Source of the DNA: an uncultured Planctomycetales bacterium
GTDB taxonomy: Bacteria; Planctomycetota; Planctomycetia; Pirellulales; Thermoguttaceae
Assembly (NCBI GenBank): GCA_937889015.1
Contig: CALARR010000227.1
Location: 1-64,000 of the forward strand
Direction of reading: 5' to 3'
Length of the DNA stretch: 64,000 bases
Both the position numbers and the translations under genes were made by a program. Shown piece after piece: positions 48,889 to 58,052 of the stretch. The notes below the pieces were generated by a model. The model saw only the letters and a list, made by a program, of their open reading frames with translations, had not been told where the DNA came from and ran no database searches. The stretch's first letter is position 1. Each line of letters starts with the position of its first letter.

Positions 48889-50898
48889 TCAGTCGCCGAT
48901 GGACTTGGCCTCGAAGACCAGCACTTCGAAGGGGGCCAGGCGCAGGGGGCAGGCCTGGCCTGGGCTGATTTCCAACGGCGGCTGCGAGGCCTGAGGCCAG
49001 GGATTGGTCAGACGCAGGCGCCCAGGATCACCATGCGGCAACTCCAGTGCGGCCTTGAGATCCAGGTCGTAGACCTTGGACTGATCCGAGGGGTTGCGGA
49101 GCATGAGCATGCCGCAGGTCGGGGACCAGGCCGCAATTCCATAGACTTCCGCCCTGCCCGGATCGCCGCCGATCCAATGCGCGTCGCGAAGCACGTCGGC
49201 TCGCTGTCGTGACCAGCGCGCTCCTTCGGCCAGAAGGTCCCACATGGCGGGGGTGAGCCGCTGTGGCGAGACGTACAACTCCTGCAACTGCGTGCCGGTG
49301 GCGAAGAAGGAATGGATTTCCTGGGCCATTTCCCGCAGATCGTCGCCCAAGCTCGCGGCGTGGCCCAATCGCGATTGGGCAATACCCTGGGTCATAAGCG
49401 AATGGATGGGGAACAGCGGGCCGCGGCGAACCACGCCTTGATAGGTGATCATGTCGCGATAGGTGATCCACTGCTGCCGCTTGGAGCCCGGCCCGTGAAA
49501 TCCCATGTCGCTGCCGCTGCGCCAGATCGAATCACCCCACAGGAGCCAGAAAGGAGAAGGCCAGGTGCCGGTGGTGATGTTCACAAACAAGTCGGGCCGT
49601 TGCGCGCGCAGGTCTTCTACGAGGCGGAGCAGGGCTTGGATGTCGGGCGCGAATTCCTCGCCGGCCCCGGTGACGGTGCTGCCTTGGGCGATCCCGTCGA
49701 ACTTGAAGTAGTTCACGCCATAGCGGCGGACCATCTCCAGGCAGACCTCGCGAAAGCGCGCATAGTACTTGGGACCGGCCAGCGAGAACCCGCGGCGGTT
49801 CATCTCGAAGCCCTCTTGCCGGCCGTACTCCAGGCGTTCCTTCTTGGCGCTGCCGTACCCACCCCACGGTGAAAGCCACACGCCAATCGCCGTTTGATAC
49901 TTGGCGGCTGCCTTCTGTAACGGGTCGAAACCTCGCGGGAACCCGGCGTGAAAGCCCCACAAGGTCCGGTTGTCATCCCAACCGTCGTCGAAGACGACCG
50001 AATCCAGGCACACGTTCCGCACCTGCACCAGCTCGCGGCCGAATCGCTGGATCACGTCCAGGCAACCGGCTTCGTCCATCTTCCGATCGCCCCAAGCGAT
50101 GTCGTACCAGGAGTTGTAGTGCAGGAAGGGCTGATAGGGACGTGGTCGCTCCTGTTCCAGGTAGCTGGAGAAGGACCGACGCATGGGCTGGGATGATGCA
50201 ACGCCGACCACCCAGCTCCGCGCGCAATCAGCGCCAGCTTCGAGCGTGCCGAACAGCCCGACCGAGCACGTAGCGTGCTGGCCGTCCACCTGGCTGCTGG
50301 ACATGGGGTGCTCGCAGGCGAGGAAGAAGGGGCCAGCCACGATCGGCGAGCCGTCGACCGTGCCGGAGACTTGGGCCGCGGCGGCTTGGCAATCGAGCAG
50401 AATCAGGCTTTGCACGGGACTGCGCGCGGGCCCCGCGACAAGGTGCAGTTCCTGGCGCAGGTAGTGCGCTTCATCGCGGAGGATCGCTTGCCATTGGATG
50501 CGTGTGCCGTCGTCGGTGGCCAATGAGGCAGTGGCGATCCAGCCCGCTTGACGCAGGCAACGGCGCAAGGCGTTCGGTTGGGCCTCGATCCGTTGGAGCG
50601 ACGCCGCTGTTGCGACCCGCAACTCGCTGGCCTTGAGGATGCGGCCGTCGGCCAGGCGGATCTTGAAGAGCTCGGTATCGGCGGGCGTGAGCTTGGAGTC
50701 CGACGCTCGATGGGCCACGTGCATTCCGCCCGGCCGGCCTTGCTGTACAGTCCAGCGTGCCGCCAAGGCCGTGTTTTCCATTAAAAGATGCTCGGCCGTG
50801 AGGGTGGCTTTGGCTGGACCGGGCGGCTCGGAAGGGGAGTCCGCGCCCCAGGCCGGGATAGAAACGAGAAGCAAGACGCCAGCCAGGATTCTTCGCAT
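48889..50898 (-). CDS. Secreted GH36-like alpha-galactosidase family hydrolase
   Basis: This is a 669-residue protein. A signal peptide (ILAGVLLLVSIPAWGA) is followed by a beta-rich N-terminal domain, a TIM barrel and a C-terminal beta domain. The catalytic nucleophile is in YFKFDGIAQG (Asp401, KxD signature of clan GH-D), and the likely acid/base is in GSDMGFHGPG (Asp464). NSWYDIAWGD and FDDGWDDNRTLWGFH are the conserved substrate-site blocks. It would remove alpha-linked galactose or N-acetylgalactosamine from glycans. GGAG lies nine bases before the ATG. It converges on the kinase gene with 74 bases between. Confidence 0.82.
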   Translation of the reverse strand: MRRILAGVLLLVSIPAWGADSPSEPPGPAKATLTAEHLLMENTALAARWTVQQGRPGGMHVAHRASDSKLTPADTELFKIRLADGRILKASELRVATAASLQRIEAQPNALRRCLRQAGWIATASLATDDGTRIQWQAILRDEAHYLRQELHLVAGPARSPVQSLILLDCQAAAAQVSGTVDGSPIVAGPFFLACEHPMSSSQVDGQHATCSVGLFGTLEAGADCARSWVVGVASSQPMRRSFSSYLEQERPRPYQPFLHYNSWYDIAWGDRKMDEAGCLDVIQRFGRELVQVRNVCLDSVVFDDGWDDNRTLWGFHAGFPRGFDPLQKAAAKYQTAIGVWLSPWGGYGSAKKERLEYGRQEGFEMNRRGFSLAGPKYYARFREVCLEMVRRYGVNYFKFDGIAQGSTVTGAGEEFAPDIQALLRLVEDLRAQRPDLFVNITTGTWPSPFWLLWGDSIWRSGSDMGFHGPGSKRQQWITYRDMITYQGVVRRGPLFPIHSLMTQGIAQSRLGHAASLGDDLREMAQEIHSFFATGTQLQELYVSPQRLTPAMWDLLAEGARWSRQRADVLRDAHWIGGDPGRAEVYGIAAWSPTCGMLMLRNPSDQSKVYDLDLKAALELPHGDPGRLRLTNPWPQASQPPLEISPGQACPLRLAPFEVLVFEAKSIGD

Positions 50899-51302
50899 GA
50901 TCGTGGTCTCCGTGGCGTGAGACGGGAACGCCTCGACTGATGCCGGCGCAATCGGTAATCACAGTCCCGCGTGAATTCAGCCTGGGCGGCTGGGATCTGC
51001 GGCTCCCGCGGCCGGGAAGCGATCATTGCATATCCGTGCGCAGAGAATTCGGGGCGTCGAAAGTCACTTCCGCAGGCGCCGGGATTCTGTAGAGCATGTT
51101 GGGCCTCAGGTTCAAGCCAGTAGGTCGCGAACTGTAAAGACTCGCGATCGATTGGCTCGCGTTCGTGCAGCCTGACAGTTAGGCGAAAGTCACCATCCCA
51201 AACGCACTGCGTGGAGGGTGTGAGCAGGGCAACAAGTCCGGCCAAGAGTGCGCCGATAACGATCCATTCGATCTTCGTGAATGCGGCTGGTCGCATGGCC
51301 AT
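50899..51302 (-). pseudogene. Possible truncated small membrane protein gene
   Basis: A minus-strand open frame from ATG 51302 begins with an amphipathic start and a clear membrane helix (IEWIVIGALLAGLVALLTP), then about 75 residues of ordinary composition with no known motif. It runs on into the start of the GH36-like gene in another frame, ending at 50781; the last residues there are shadow sequence. I give only the part before that gene. The ribosome binding site is poor. It could be a real small protein with an overlapping end, a decayed gene, or chance. Confidence 0.3.
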
Positions 51303-51510
51303 TGTTCGTCATGCTAAGGACCTATCCCAGAACCGCCTCGCAACACGGGGTACGCGCGGTTCATCACTGGCGGTGAGTCTAGCAGTTTGCTGCCGACCTT
51401 CAAGAGGGAGCCACTTGGGAGATCGCGATACGCGTGCGTCGAGATAGGGGGCGGTACCGGGAACGGCTCGCGCATGCGAGGCCATCCTGGCCAGAATCGG
51501 CCCCAGACGA
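51303..51510. other. Intergenic region before tRNA-His terminator
   Basis: The 208 bases between the small membrane frame and the tRNA terminator show no ORF with a credible start, no RNA signature and no strong promoter. Together with 50899-51302 they make up a 661-base gap without a certain gene. Confidence 0.4.
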
Positions 51511-51546
51511 AGAAAGCCCGGCAACCGCAAGTGATTGCCGGGCTTC
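51511..51546 (-). terminator. Intrinsic terminator after tRNA-His
   Basis: AGCCCGGCAA and TTGCCGGGCT form a perfect 10-base stem around a CCGCAAGTGA loop (51515-51544). Read on the minus strand it is followed by TTCTTC. It lies 14 bases downstream of the tRNA-His gene in its direction, a normal position for its terminator. Confidence 0.8.
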
Positions 51547-51559
51547 TGGTTGCGAGAGG

Positions 51560-51634
51560 GGTGGCTGACCGGACTTGAACCGGCAACACCCAGATCCACA
51601 ATCTGGTACTCTAACCAATTGAGCTACAGCCACC
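51560..51634 (-). tRNA. tRNA-His(GUG)
   Basis: The minus strand reads as a full cloverleaf: a 5' G-1, acceptor GTGGCTG paired with CAGCCAC, D arm with GCTC and GAGT, anticodon stem CCAGA/TCTGG around loop TTGTGGA with anticodon GTG, and a T arm with GGTTCAAGTCC. The extra G at position -1 opposite C73 is the histidine tRNA identity element. CCA is not encoded. It lies downstream of and on the same strand as the aldolase gene. Confidence 0.95.
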
Positions 51635-51750
51635 GCAGGGCGAAGGGCCGCGAGGACAGAAGCCTCGCGGCCTTCACCGCATAGACTATTGAGTATAGTC
51701 ACCCTATTGACAGTCGTCCACGGCCGGAGGGCGCGAACCGGGCTCCAAAA

Positions 51751-52764
51751 TCAATGGCCGCAGCAGCATCGGCAACCGCCGCTGCCGCCCTTGAGCGAGC
51801 TGCGGACCGACTCCAACTGGCCGGCCGAGCCGAGCTTGCCATTCTTGTGGATGATGTAGCTCGCGTAGGCGGCCATGAAGACCTTCCCTGGCGGACGGAG
51901 GTCAAAGTTGGACGGATCGTCGCGGAACGCCTCGCGATGGATGGCGCACCACACCAGCCGGCCGTCGGTGTCGATGTTGATCTTGCACACGCCGAGCTTG
52001 GCGGCTTGCAGGTATTGGGCCTCGTCCACGCCGCTGGCGGACTTGAGTTGACCGCCGGCGTTGTTGATCCGATCGACCCATTCCTTGGGCACGCTGCTAG
52101 AGCCGTGCATGACCAAGGGGAAACCCTTGGGCAAGGCGGACTGGATTTCCTTCAGGCGGTCGAGGCGAATACCCTGCCCGCCGGTGAACTTGTACGCCCC
52201 ATGCGAGGTGCCGATGGCCACGGCCAGCGAGTCGCAACCGCTCTTTTCGACGAATTCGGCCGCCTGGGCAGGCTCCGTCAGGCAGACGCTGCCCACCACA
52301 TCCTCTTCCACGCCGCCGAGCTGTCCCAATTCGGCTTCGACTACGATGCCCTTGGCATGCGCGCGCTCGACCACGCGGCGCGTGATCTCGATGTTCTTGG
52401 GGAAGGGCTCGTGCGAGGCGTCGATCATCACCGAGCTGTAGAAGCCGCTGTCGATGCAGTCGTAGCAGACTTCCTCGGTGCCGTGATCGAGGTGCACGGC
52501 AAAGATCACCTCGGGGAAGATCTCGTCGGCCGTGCGGATCATCGATTCCAGGAAGCGCTTATCGCTGTAGCCCCGCGCGCCGCGCGAGATCTGAACGATG
52601 AACGGGGCGCTGGTGGCCGCGTTGGCCGCTTCCTCGTTGGTCTTGACCTTACCCAAGTCCCCCCGGAACAGGCCGACGGTCTGTTCGAGGTTGTTGATGT
52701 TGTAGGCCCCCACGGCATACTTGCCGTAGGCATGTTTGAACAACTCTTTTGTCGTGACAATCAT
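51751..52764 (-). CDS. fba: Class II fructose-bisphosphate aldolase
   Basis: It cleaves fructose 1,6-bisphosphate to two triose phosphates in glycolysis and gluconeogenesis. The 337-residue protein has the zinc site FAVHLDHGTEE, VMIDASHEPF, VEAELGQLGGVEED, IGTSHGAYKF, VMHGSSSVPKEW and INIDTDGR. This is the larger class II type. ATG 52764 (GGAG ten bases before) is preferred over an upstream TTG. The C-terminus is unusual: GGSGGCRCCCGH, with four cysteines and a histidine in the last eight residues. The divergent gene is kdsD-like, 470 bases away. Confidence 0.93.
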   Translation of the reverse strand: MIVTTKELFKHAYGKYAVGAYNINNLEQTVGLFRGDLGKVKTNEEAANAATSAPFIVQISRGARGYSDKRFLESMIRTADEIFPEVIFAVHLDHGTEEVCYDCIDSGFYSSVMIDASHEPFPKNIEITRRVVERAHAKGIVVEAELGQLGGVEEDVVGSVCLTEPAQAAEFVEKSGCDSLAVAIGTSHGAYKFTGGQGIRLDRLKEIQSALPKGFPLVMHGSSSVPKEWVDRINNAGGQLKSASGVDEAQYLQAAKLGVCKINIDTDGRLVWCAIHREAFRDDPSNFDLRPPGKVFMAAYASYIIHKNGKLGSAGQLESVRSSLKGGSGGCRCCCGH

Positions 52765-53057
52765 CAGGTCATAGCTCCGAAATAGGCTTTCCAACCCGGT
52801 GGCCAGGCGCCTCGGATCGCGGGCGGAGGATCTCCCTGAAAACGTACCATTTTAGTGCTCAGGCGGCAGTCTCGCCAGGGCTGTGCAGGCGATCGCGTCC
52901 GTCCTGCAGAGGGGTGCGTGTCGTCAAGACGCCGAACGAGAGGGGCCAGCGGCGCGGATCGTTGTGTCGCGGGCCCCGCGCCCGGCTTCTGGCGAGCGGC
53001 AGGACAGTTGCCGCTTTTACCACTGCCCCTCAATCTAGCTACAGCGCCAATTCTGCG
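52765..53057. other. Divergent control region between fba and the kdsD-like operon
   Basis: This is the fba-proximal part of the 470-base gap. On the minus strand a TAAAAT hexamer (52849-52854) 85 bases before fba is a possible -10, but its -35 is poor (TGGCGA). I see no coding sequence or RNA in it; the stretch nearer the kdsD-like gene holds the promoter listed separately. Confidence 0.4.
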
Positions 53058-53086
53058 TTGCTGCAAAGGCGTGGATGGGCTAGAAT
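53058..53086 (+). promoter_or_regulatory. Sigma-70-type promoter for the envelope operon
   Basis: TTGCTG (53058-53063) and TAGAAT (53081-53086) are separated by exactly 17 bases, a good match to the housekeeping consensus. It lies about 150 bases before the first start codon of the seven-gene plus-strand operon at 53235, leaving a long untranslated leader that could be regulated. The call rests on the hexamers only. Confidence 0.5.
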
Positions 53087-53234
53087 CCGTCGCCTCCCTA
53101 GTGCGCATCGCACGGACGTGTAGCGTGCGACTGCGCGTTGTTTTCGGAGTCCAACGGGCGAAAAGACGCCTGCACGTTGGCTGGACGCGGTCTGGTTCTT
53201 GGACGGCGGACGATTGGTGTCAGGAAGACGACCT

Positions 53235-54353
53235 ATGGGCATGGAAGCTCCACAAGGTCGGGCGCGGCTGAGCCCCTTCGAGCAACTCCGCTACGCCCGG
53301 CAGATTCTGCAAATCGAAAGCCAAGCCGTGGCCAAGCTGTCCGGACGGTTGGACAGCGAGTTCTGCCGAGCGGTGGACCTGGTGTATCATTGCCAGGGCA
53401 GTGTGATCGTCTCGGGCATGGGCAAGGCCGGCCTGGTGGGCCAGAAGATCATGGCCACGCTGGCATCGACGGGAACGCGCAGCCACTGTCTGCACCCCGC
53501 CGAGGCCGTACACGGAGATCTGGGCCGGATCCATGGGGACGACGTGGCCTTGATTCTCTCGCAGAGCGGCGAGACCGACGAGATCCTGCGGTTGCTGGGG
53601 CCTTTGGCCGAGATGGCGGTGCCGATCATTGCCATCACGGGGCGAGCCCAAAGCAGTCTGGGCCAGGCCGCCACCGTGACGATTGAAATGGGGCCGCTGC
53701 AGGAGGCCTGTCCCTTGGGGTTGGCGCCGAGCACGAGCACCACGGCCATGCTGGCCTTGGGAGACGCCCTGGCGTTGGTTGTGAGCCAGATGCGGTCTTT
53801 CGGGCGCGAGGATTTTGCGCGTTTCCACCCGGCTGGCAACCTGGGGCGCAAGCTGAGCAAGGTGGAGCACTACATGCGGCCGTTGGAACACTGTCGCATC
53901 GCCGCGCAGGAGCAGACGATCCGCGAAGTGCTGGTGCAGGTGAGCCGACCGGGGCGGCGAACCGGGGCGGTGATGCTGGTGGATGAACAAGGGAAACTGG
54001 TCGGGCTGTTCACGGACAGCGACCTGGCCCGTCTCTTTGAACACCGCCGCGACGGAGAATTGGACCGGCCGGTGCAGAACGTCATGACGCGCAATCCCTG
54101 CGCGATTGGCAGCGGCTCGATGATGGCCGACGCGGTTTCCATTCTGGCGGAGCGGAAGATCAGCGAACTGCCGGTGGTGAATACAGAAGGGCTTCCGGTC
54201 GGCTTGATCGACATTACCGACGTAGTCAGCCTACTCCCCCAGGACAGCCAGTTTGCCGAAGCGTCACAGGCGTCAGATTCGGGTCGTGTGGGGATTCCGG
54301 CTCCGCACGGATATCGGGTGGTTCACGAACCGGACACGGGAGGTCCCACGTAG
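53235..54353 (+). CDS. kdsD: Arabinose-5-phosphate isomerase, KpsF/GutQ (KdsD) family
   Basis: It converts D-ribulose 5-phosphate to D-arabinose 5-phosphate, the first step to Kdo. The 372-residue protein has an N-terminal SIS domain (VIVSGMGKAGLVGQKIMAT, LHPAEAVHGDLGRI and LSQSGETDEI) and two CBS domains (about 215-335, including LVDEQGKLVGLFTDSDLARL and NTEGLPVGLIDITDVV). The C-terminal 35 residues go beyond the usual 325-330. ATG 53235 has GGAAG about eight bases before; ATG 53241 is an alternative. It is the first gene of a plus-strand operon and is followed after 17 bases by a KdsC-like gene. Confidence 0.88.
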   Translation: MGMEAPQGRARLSPFEQLRYARQILQIESQAVAKLSGRLDSEFCRAVDLVYHCQGSVIVSGMGKAGLVGQKIMATLASTGTRSHCLHPAEAVHGDLGRIHGDDVALILSQSGETDEILRLLGPLAEMAVPIIAITGRAQSSLGQAATVTIEMGPLQEACPLGLAPSTSTTAMLALGDALALVVSQMRSFGREDFARFHPAGNLGRKLSKVEHYMRPLEHCRIAAQEQTIREVLVQVSRPGRRTGAVMLVDEQGKLVGLFTDSDLARLFEHRRDGELDRPVQNVMTRNPCAIGSGSMMADAVSILAERKISELPVVNTEGLPVGLIDITDVVSLLPQDSQFAEASQASDSGRVGIPAPHGYRVVHEPDTGGPT

Positions 54354-54370
54354 GGAGATAGGGAGTGGTT

Positions 54371-54889
54371 ATGGATTTGGAGCAGCGGTGCCAACCGATC
54401 GAGATGATCCTGTCGGACGTGGATGGCGTGTTGACCGACGGTGGGATCGTGCTGGACAACCAGGGGATCGAGACCAAGCGGTTTCACGTTCGCGACGGAA
54501 TGGGGATCCGGCTTTGGCACAAGGCCGGCTATCGGTTCGGGCTGATCACGGTGCGGAGTTCGCACATCGTGAAGATGCGGGTCGCGGAGTTGGGGATTGA
54601 GATCATTCGTCAAGGGGCCGACGACAAGCTGGCCACGGCCCGGCAGATCATGGCCGAGTACGGCCTGCAGCCTCGGCAGGTGTGCTACATCGGCGATGAC
54701 TTGCCTGACTTGCCGGTCGTCTCGGCGGTGGGGCTGGCCGTGGCCGTGGCCGATGCCTGCCCCGAGATGCGCGAGGCGGCGCAGTATGTGACGTCGGTGC
54801 CGGGCGGTTCGGGCGCGGTGCGCGAGACGATTGAGATGATCCTGAAGCAGCAACGCCGTTGGGACGATCTGGTGCAGAGCTTTCGCTGA
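54371..54889 (+). CDS. kdsC: 3-deoxy-D-manno-octulosonate 8-phosphate phosphatase, KdsC-like
   Basis: This HAD phosphatase releases Kdo from Kdo 8-phosphate. The 172-residue protein has the nucleophile motif LSDVDGVLTDGG, the second motif LITVRSS, Lys in GADDKLATA, and GDDLPDLPV as the magnesium site. This is the compact KdsC form without a cap domain, and the length is typical. ATG 54371 is used since GGGAG lies about six bases ahead; the GTG two codons earlier is too near. With the kdsD-like gene it gives two of the Kdo steps; KdsA and KdsB genes are not in the window. Confidence 0.88.
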   Translation: MDLEQRCQPIEMILSDVDGVLTDGGIVLDNQGIETKRFHVRDGMGIRLWHKAGYRFGLITVRSSHIVKMRVAELGIEIIRQGADDKLATARQIMAEYGLQPRQVCYIGDDLPDLPVVSAVGLAVAVADACPEMREAAQYVTSVPGGSGAVRETIEMILKQQRRWDDLVQSFR

Positions 54890-54915
54890 GCGCGGCACGG
54901 GGGGGTGCTCGATCG

Positions 54916-57900
54916 ATGAAGGACGAGACGGTCACGACCGCCGCCGATGCGTCTCCCGTCGCTCAGGGTGCGTCGCGTCTGATCGATCTTTTTCGCAAGT
55001 GGCGCTATGCGCGCTCTGCGATGTGCTTGGGCCTGGTCGTCTTCTGCTACTGGGGCTACGTGCTGTTGGTGGTCCCCTGGATCGAGCCGGCGGCCGATCC
55101 GCGTATGGCTACGGCCGAGACGTTCACCCCCAACGTGGTAAGCGAGGACACCGAGGAATTCGCGGCCTGGTTTCGGCCGGGTTCGTGGCAGTTGCGCAAT
55201 CCCAAGATCCTGGAGAATGGACCGGCGCGTTTGTTGTTCCAGGAGTATAGCAACCTGGGCGACGGGCGCGTTCGGGTGCAGCCGTGCACGATCATCTACC
55301 TGCCAACGGGTCCGGCGTCCGACGCGGCGGAACGCAAGCGTCAGGTGGTGATTCTCGATGCGCCGGATGGTGCCCTGCTGCAATTCGACCGGGCCCTGGA
55401 TCTACGCAAAGCGGAAATCGGACGTCTGATTTCCGGACAGCTTCAGGGCTGTATCACGGTGCGGAGCGAAGGCCGGCTTCCGGGGCCGGAGGACGACTTG
55501 CAGATCATCACGCAGGATCTGCACATGACCGAGCAGCAGTTGTCGACCGATGCGGCGGTCGATTTCCGGTATGGCCCGAACTTTGGCCGTGGTTCGCACA
55601 TGAAGTTGCGATTCGCTTCGGCGGCGTCCGAGGGTCGTTCGGAGCGGATGACGCCAACCGTGGGTGGGCTGGAGTCGTTTGAACTGCGGCAGGTGGAGCG
55701 ACTGCACCTGGAGACACTGCCCAGCAAGGTGCAAGGCGGGCCGGCGCAGGCGGGCGCGAAGCCGTCTGCTGCGGGAGCGGCCCCGGCGAGAACCGCGCCG
55801 GGGCTGGCGGCCATCTCGGGGGGCACCGCCGGTCAAGTTCCGGTGGAGGTGACCTGCCGGGGCCCGATGCGCTTCGAAATGGCTACGCGCACGGCCACGC
55901 TGTATGACCAGGTGAATGTGTTGCGGCTCAATCCCGAAGGACCGAGCGACCAGTTGCAGTGCGAATCACTGACCGTTCACCTGCAGCCCAAGGCGTCTCG
56001 TCCGGTCCAGCCCGGCGGCACGGCTGCGCCCGGCACTCCGCCACGGCCGGTGTCGCTGTTGGACCTGGAGCCGGCGCGGGTCGAGGCGCGGGGCGAGCCG
56101 GTGCTGGTGCTCGCTCCGGCGCGGGGCATGGAGGCGCGCGGGCGCCGGTTGGACTACGACTTGCTCACCGGTCGGATCGTGCTGGAAGGCGAGCCGGCGC
56201 GGATCAGCCAGGGGCCCAACGAGATTTATGCTCCGGCCTTGCAGTACCAACCCGACAAGTCGGGGCGGATGGGCCAGATCGAGGCGAAGGGGCCGGGCTG
56301 GCTACAGGGGCAGATGGCCGAGCGGCCGCAACAGCGACTGCAAGCGCGCTGGAATCGCCTGTTACGCGTACGGCCCGAAGAGCAGAGCCAGGTGATCTCG
56401 TTGACCGGCGGGGCCGGATTGACCTTTCCGGAGATGGGGCAGCTTGAGTCGCAGGAGATTCACTTCTGGATGCACGAAACCCCGGGCACGGCCGGTTCCA
56501 GCCGATTCCAGCCTGACCGCCTGTGGGCCGACGGCGACGTGCGAATCGGCTCGCCACAGCTTTCGGCTGCCGTGCAACACATGGAAGTCTGGTTTGAGAC
56601 GTTGGCCAGAACCGCACCGGAAGGGGTATCGCCGCGGGGGACGTCGAGCGGCTCGTCGCTCTCCGGACCTTTGCAGCCGACCGCCCTGCGCGAACCGGCA
56701 GGCGAGCCGCGTCCGGCGGCGCCCTCGCCGCAGCATTTCGACGTGGTGGGCAAGGTGCTTCGCACGCGGTTGCGGTTGTCCGGCCAGCAGACCGAGGTGG
56801 CCGAGTTGGTGGTCGAGGACAACGTCTGTGTGCGTGAGACGCAGACGGCGAAACCGGAGGAGAAGCCGGTCGAACTGAAGGGGGATTGGATTCGGGCGGT
56901 GGAGGCGGCGTCGCCGCGCGGGACGGTCACGGTCGTCGGGCGGCCGGCCCAGTTCCAGGGGCGCGGGTTCGGGCTGAGAGGGGCGAACATCAACCTGAAC
57001 CGCGGGGCCAACCGCTTGTGGGTGGAAGGCGCGGGTTCGATGGACGTGCCCATGGATCGGTCGTTGGATGGCCAGCCGACGGGCACTGCGGGTCGGCTGG
57101 ACCTGCGTTGGCAAGGTGCGATGGATTTCCGCGGCAAGACGGCGATCTTTCAGGACTCGGTCTCGGCCGTCGCCGCGCAAGGACACCTGGAGACCGAGAT
57201 TCTGGAAGTCCACTTCAAGGAGTTCATTCATTTTCAGGAAGTGCCCGGCCAACAGCCGCCCAAGGTGGAACAAATCGTGTGTCCCAGCGGGGCGCGTATG
57301 GAGGCTGTCGAGGTACAGGGGCAGCAGCAACTCTCTGTGCAGCGCGCCCAGTTGGGCGAACTGCGGCTGAACGCCGAGAGCGGGAACCTCGAAGCCTCGG
57401 GGCCGGGCTGGCTGACACGCGTGGGGCAGGGTTCCAGCCAGATGCTGGCCGGGCGCATGGCTTTGCCGCTGGCAGGCCGGTCGAGTTCCGCGCCGATCGC
57501 CGAAGAGGGTGGTTTGACCTGCCTGCACGTGCGTTTCCAGGGCAAAGTCCTGGGCAATATCTTCCGGCGGCAGATGGAGTTGCACGAGCGCGTGCAGATG
57601 GCCTATGGACCGGCGGCCAATTGGCACACGACGCTCGACCCCACTCGGCCGGAACTGCTGGGCGAGCGGGGGGCGACCATGGTTTGCGACCGGCTGTCGA
57701 TCGTGCAGATGCCCACGCCCACCGACGGCCGCCCGGCCCTGGAATTGGAGGCCCTGGGCAACACGATCGTGGAATCACAGGGCATCTACACGGCCCGGGC
57801 CGCGCGCATGGCCTATACCGAGGCCAAGGGGCTGCTAATCCTGGAAGGGGACGGGCGGAGCGACGCGCGGCTGTTCCGGCAGAATTCGGGCGCGCGTTTG

Positions 57901-58044
57901 GACGGCGACCTGGCGGCGAAACGAATCTGGTTCTGGCCGGCTACGAACAACGCGCAGATCGACGGCCCGCGCGCGGTGCAACTGGACCGTTTTCCCTTGG
58001 GAGCGGGCAAAAGCGGTGGCCAGGCACCGCCCCCCAAACTATAA
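54916..58044 (+). CDS. Very large LptC/OstA-like lipopolysaccharide-transport protein
   Basis: This is a 1042-residue protein. A short cytoplasmic start is followed by one membrane helix (about residues 35-55, CLGLVVFCYWGYVLLVV). The LptC-like beta domain with DLQIITQDLHMTEQQLSTDA follows, then several OstA/LptA-like stretches (DQLQCESLTVHLQPK, GRRLDYDLLTGRIVLEGEP, WADGDVRIGSPQLSAAVQHM, VCDRLSIVQMPTPTDGRPA). This is five times the length of Escherichia coli LptC. The likely role is to form part of the periplasmic bridge that carries lipopolysaccharide to the outer membrane. A start at 54859 would overlap kdsC, so 54916 is used. Confidence 0.7.
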   Translation: MKDETVTTAADASPVAQGASRLIDLFRKWRYARSAMCLGLVVFCYWGYVLLVVPWIEPAADPRMATAETFTPNVVSEDTEEFAAWFRPGSWQLRNPKILENGPARLLFQEYSNLGDGRVRVQPCTIIYLPTGPASDAAERKRQVVILDAPDGALLQFDRALDLRKAEIGRLISGQLQGCITVRSEGRLPGPEDDLQIITQDLHMTEQQLSTDAAVDFRYGPNFGRGSHMKLRFASAASEGRSERMTPTVGGLESFELRQVERLHLETLPSKVQGGPAQAGAKPSAAGAAPARTAPGLAAISGGTAGQVPVEVTCRGPMRFEMATRTATLYDQVNVLRLNPEGPSDQLQCESLTVHLQPKASRPVQPGGTAAPGTPPRPVSLLDLEPARVEARGEPVLVLAPARGMEARGRRLDYDLLTGRIVLEGEPARISQGPNEIYAPALQYQPDKSGRMGQIEAKGPGWLQGQMAERPQQRLQARWNRLLRVRPEEQSQVISLTGGAGLTFPEMGQLESQEIHFWMHETPGTAGSSRFQPDRLWADGDVRIGSPQLSAAVQHMEVWFETLARTAPEGVSPRGTSSGSSLSGPLQPTALREPAGEPRPAAPSPQHFDVVGKVLRTRLRLSGQQTEVAELVVEDNVCVRETQTAKPEEKPVELKGDWIRAVEAASPRGTVTVVGRPAQFQGRGFGLRGANINLNRGANRLWVEGAGSMDVPMDRSLDGQPTGTAGRLDLRWQGAMDFRGKTAIFQDSVSAVAAQGHLETEILEVHFKEFIHFQEVPGQQPPKVEQIVCPSGARMEAVEVQGQQQLSVQRAQLGELRLNAESGNLEASGPGWLTRVGQGSSQMLAGRMALPLAGRSSSAPIAEEGGLTCLHVRFQGKVLGNIFRRQMELHERVQMAYGPAANWHTTLDPTRPELLGERGATMVCDRLSIVQMPTPTDGRPALELEALGNTIVESQGIYTARAARMAYTEAKGLLILEGDGRSDARLFRQNSGARLDGDLAAKRIWFWPATNNAQIDGPRAVQLDRFPLGAGKSGGQAPPPKL

Positions 58045-58052
58045 TCCAGACC

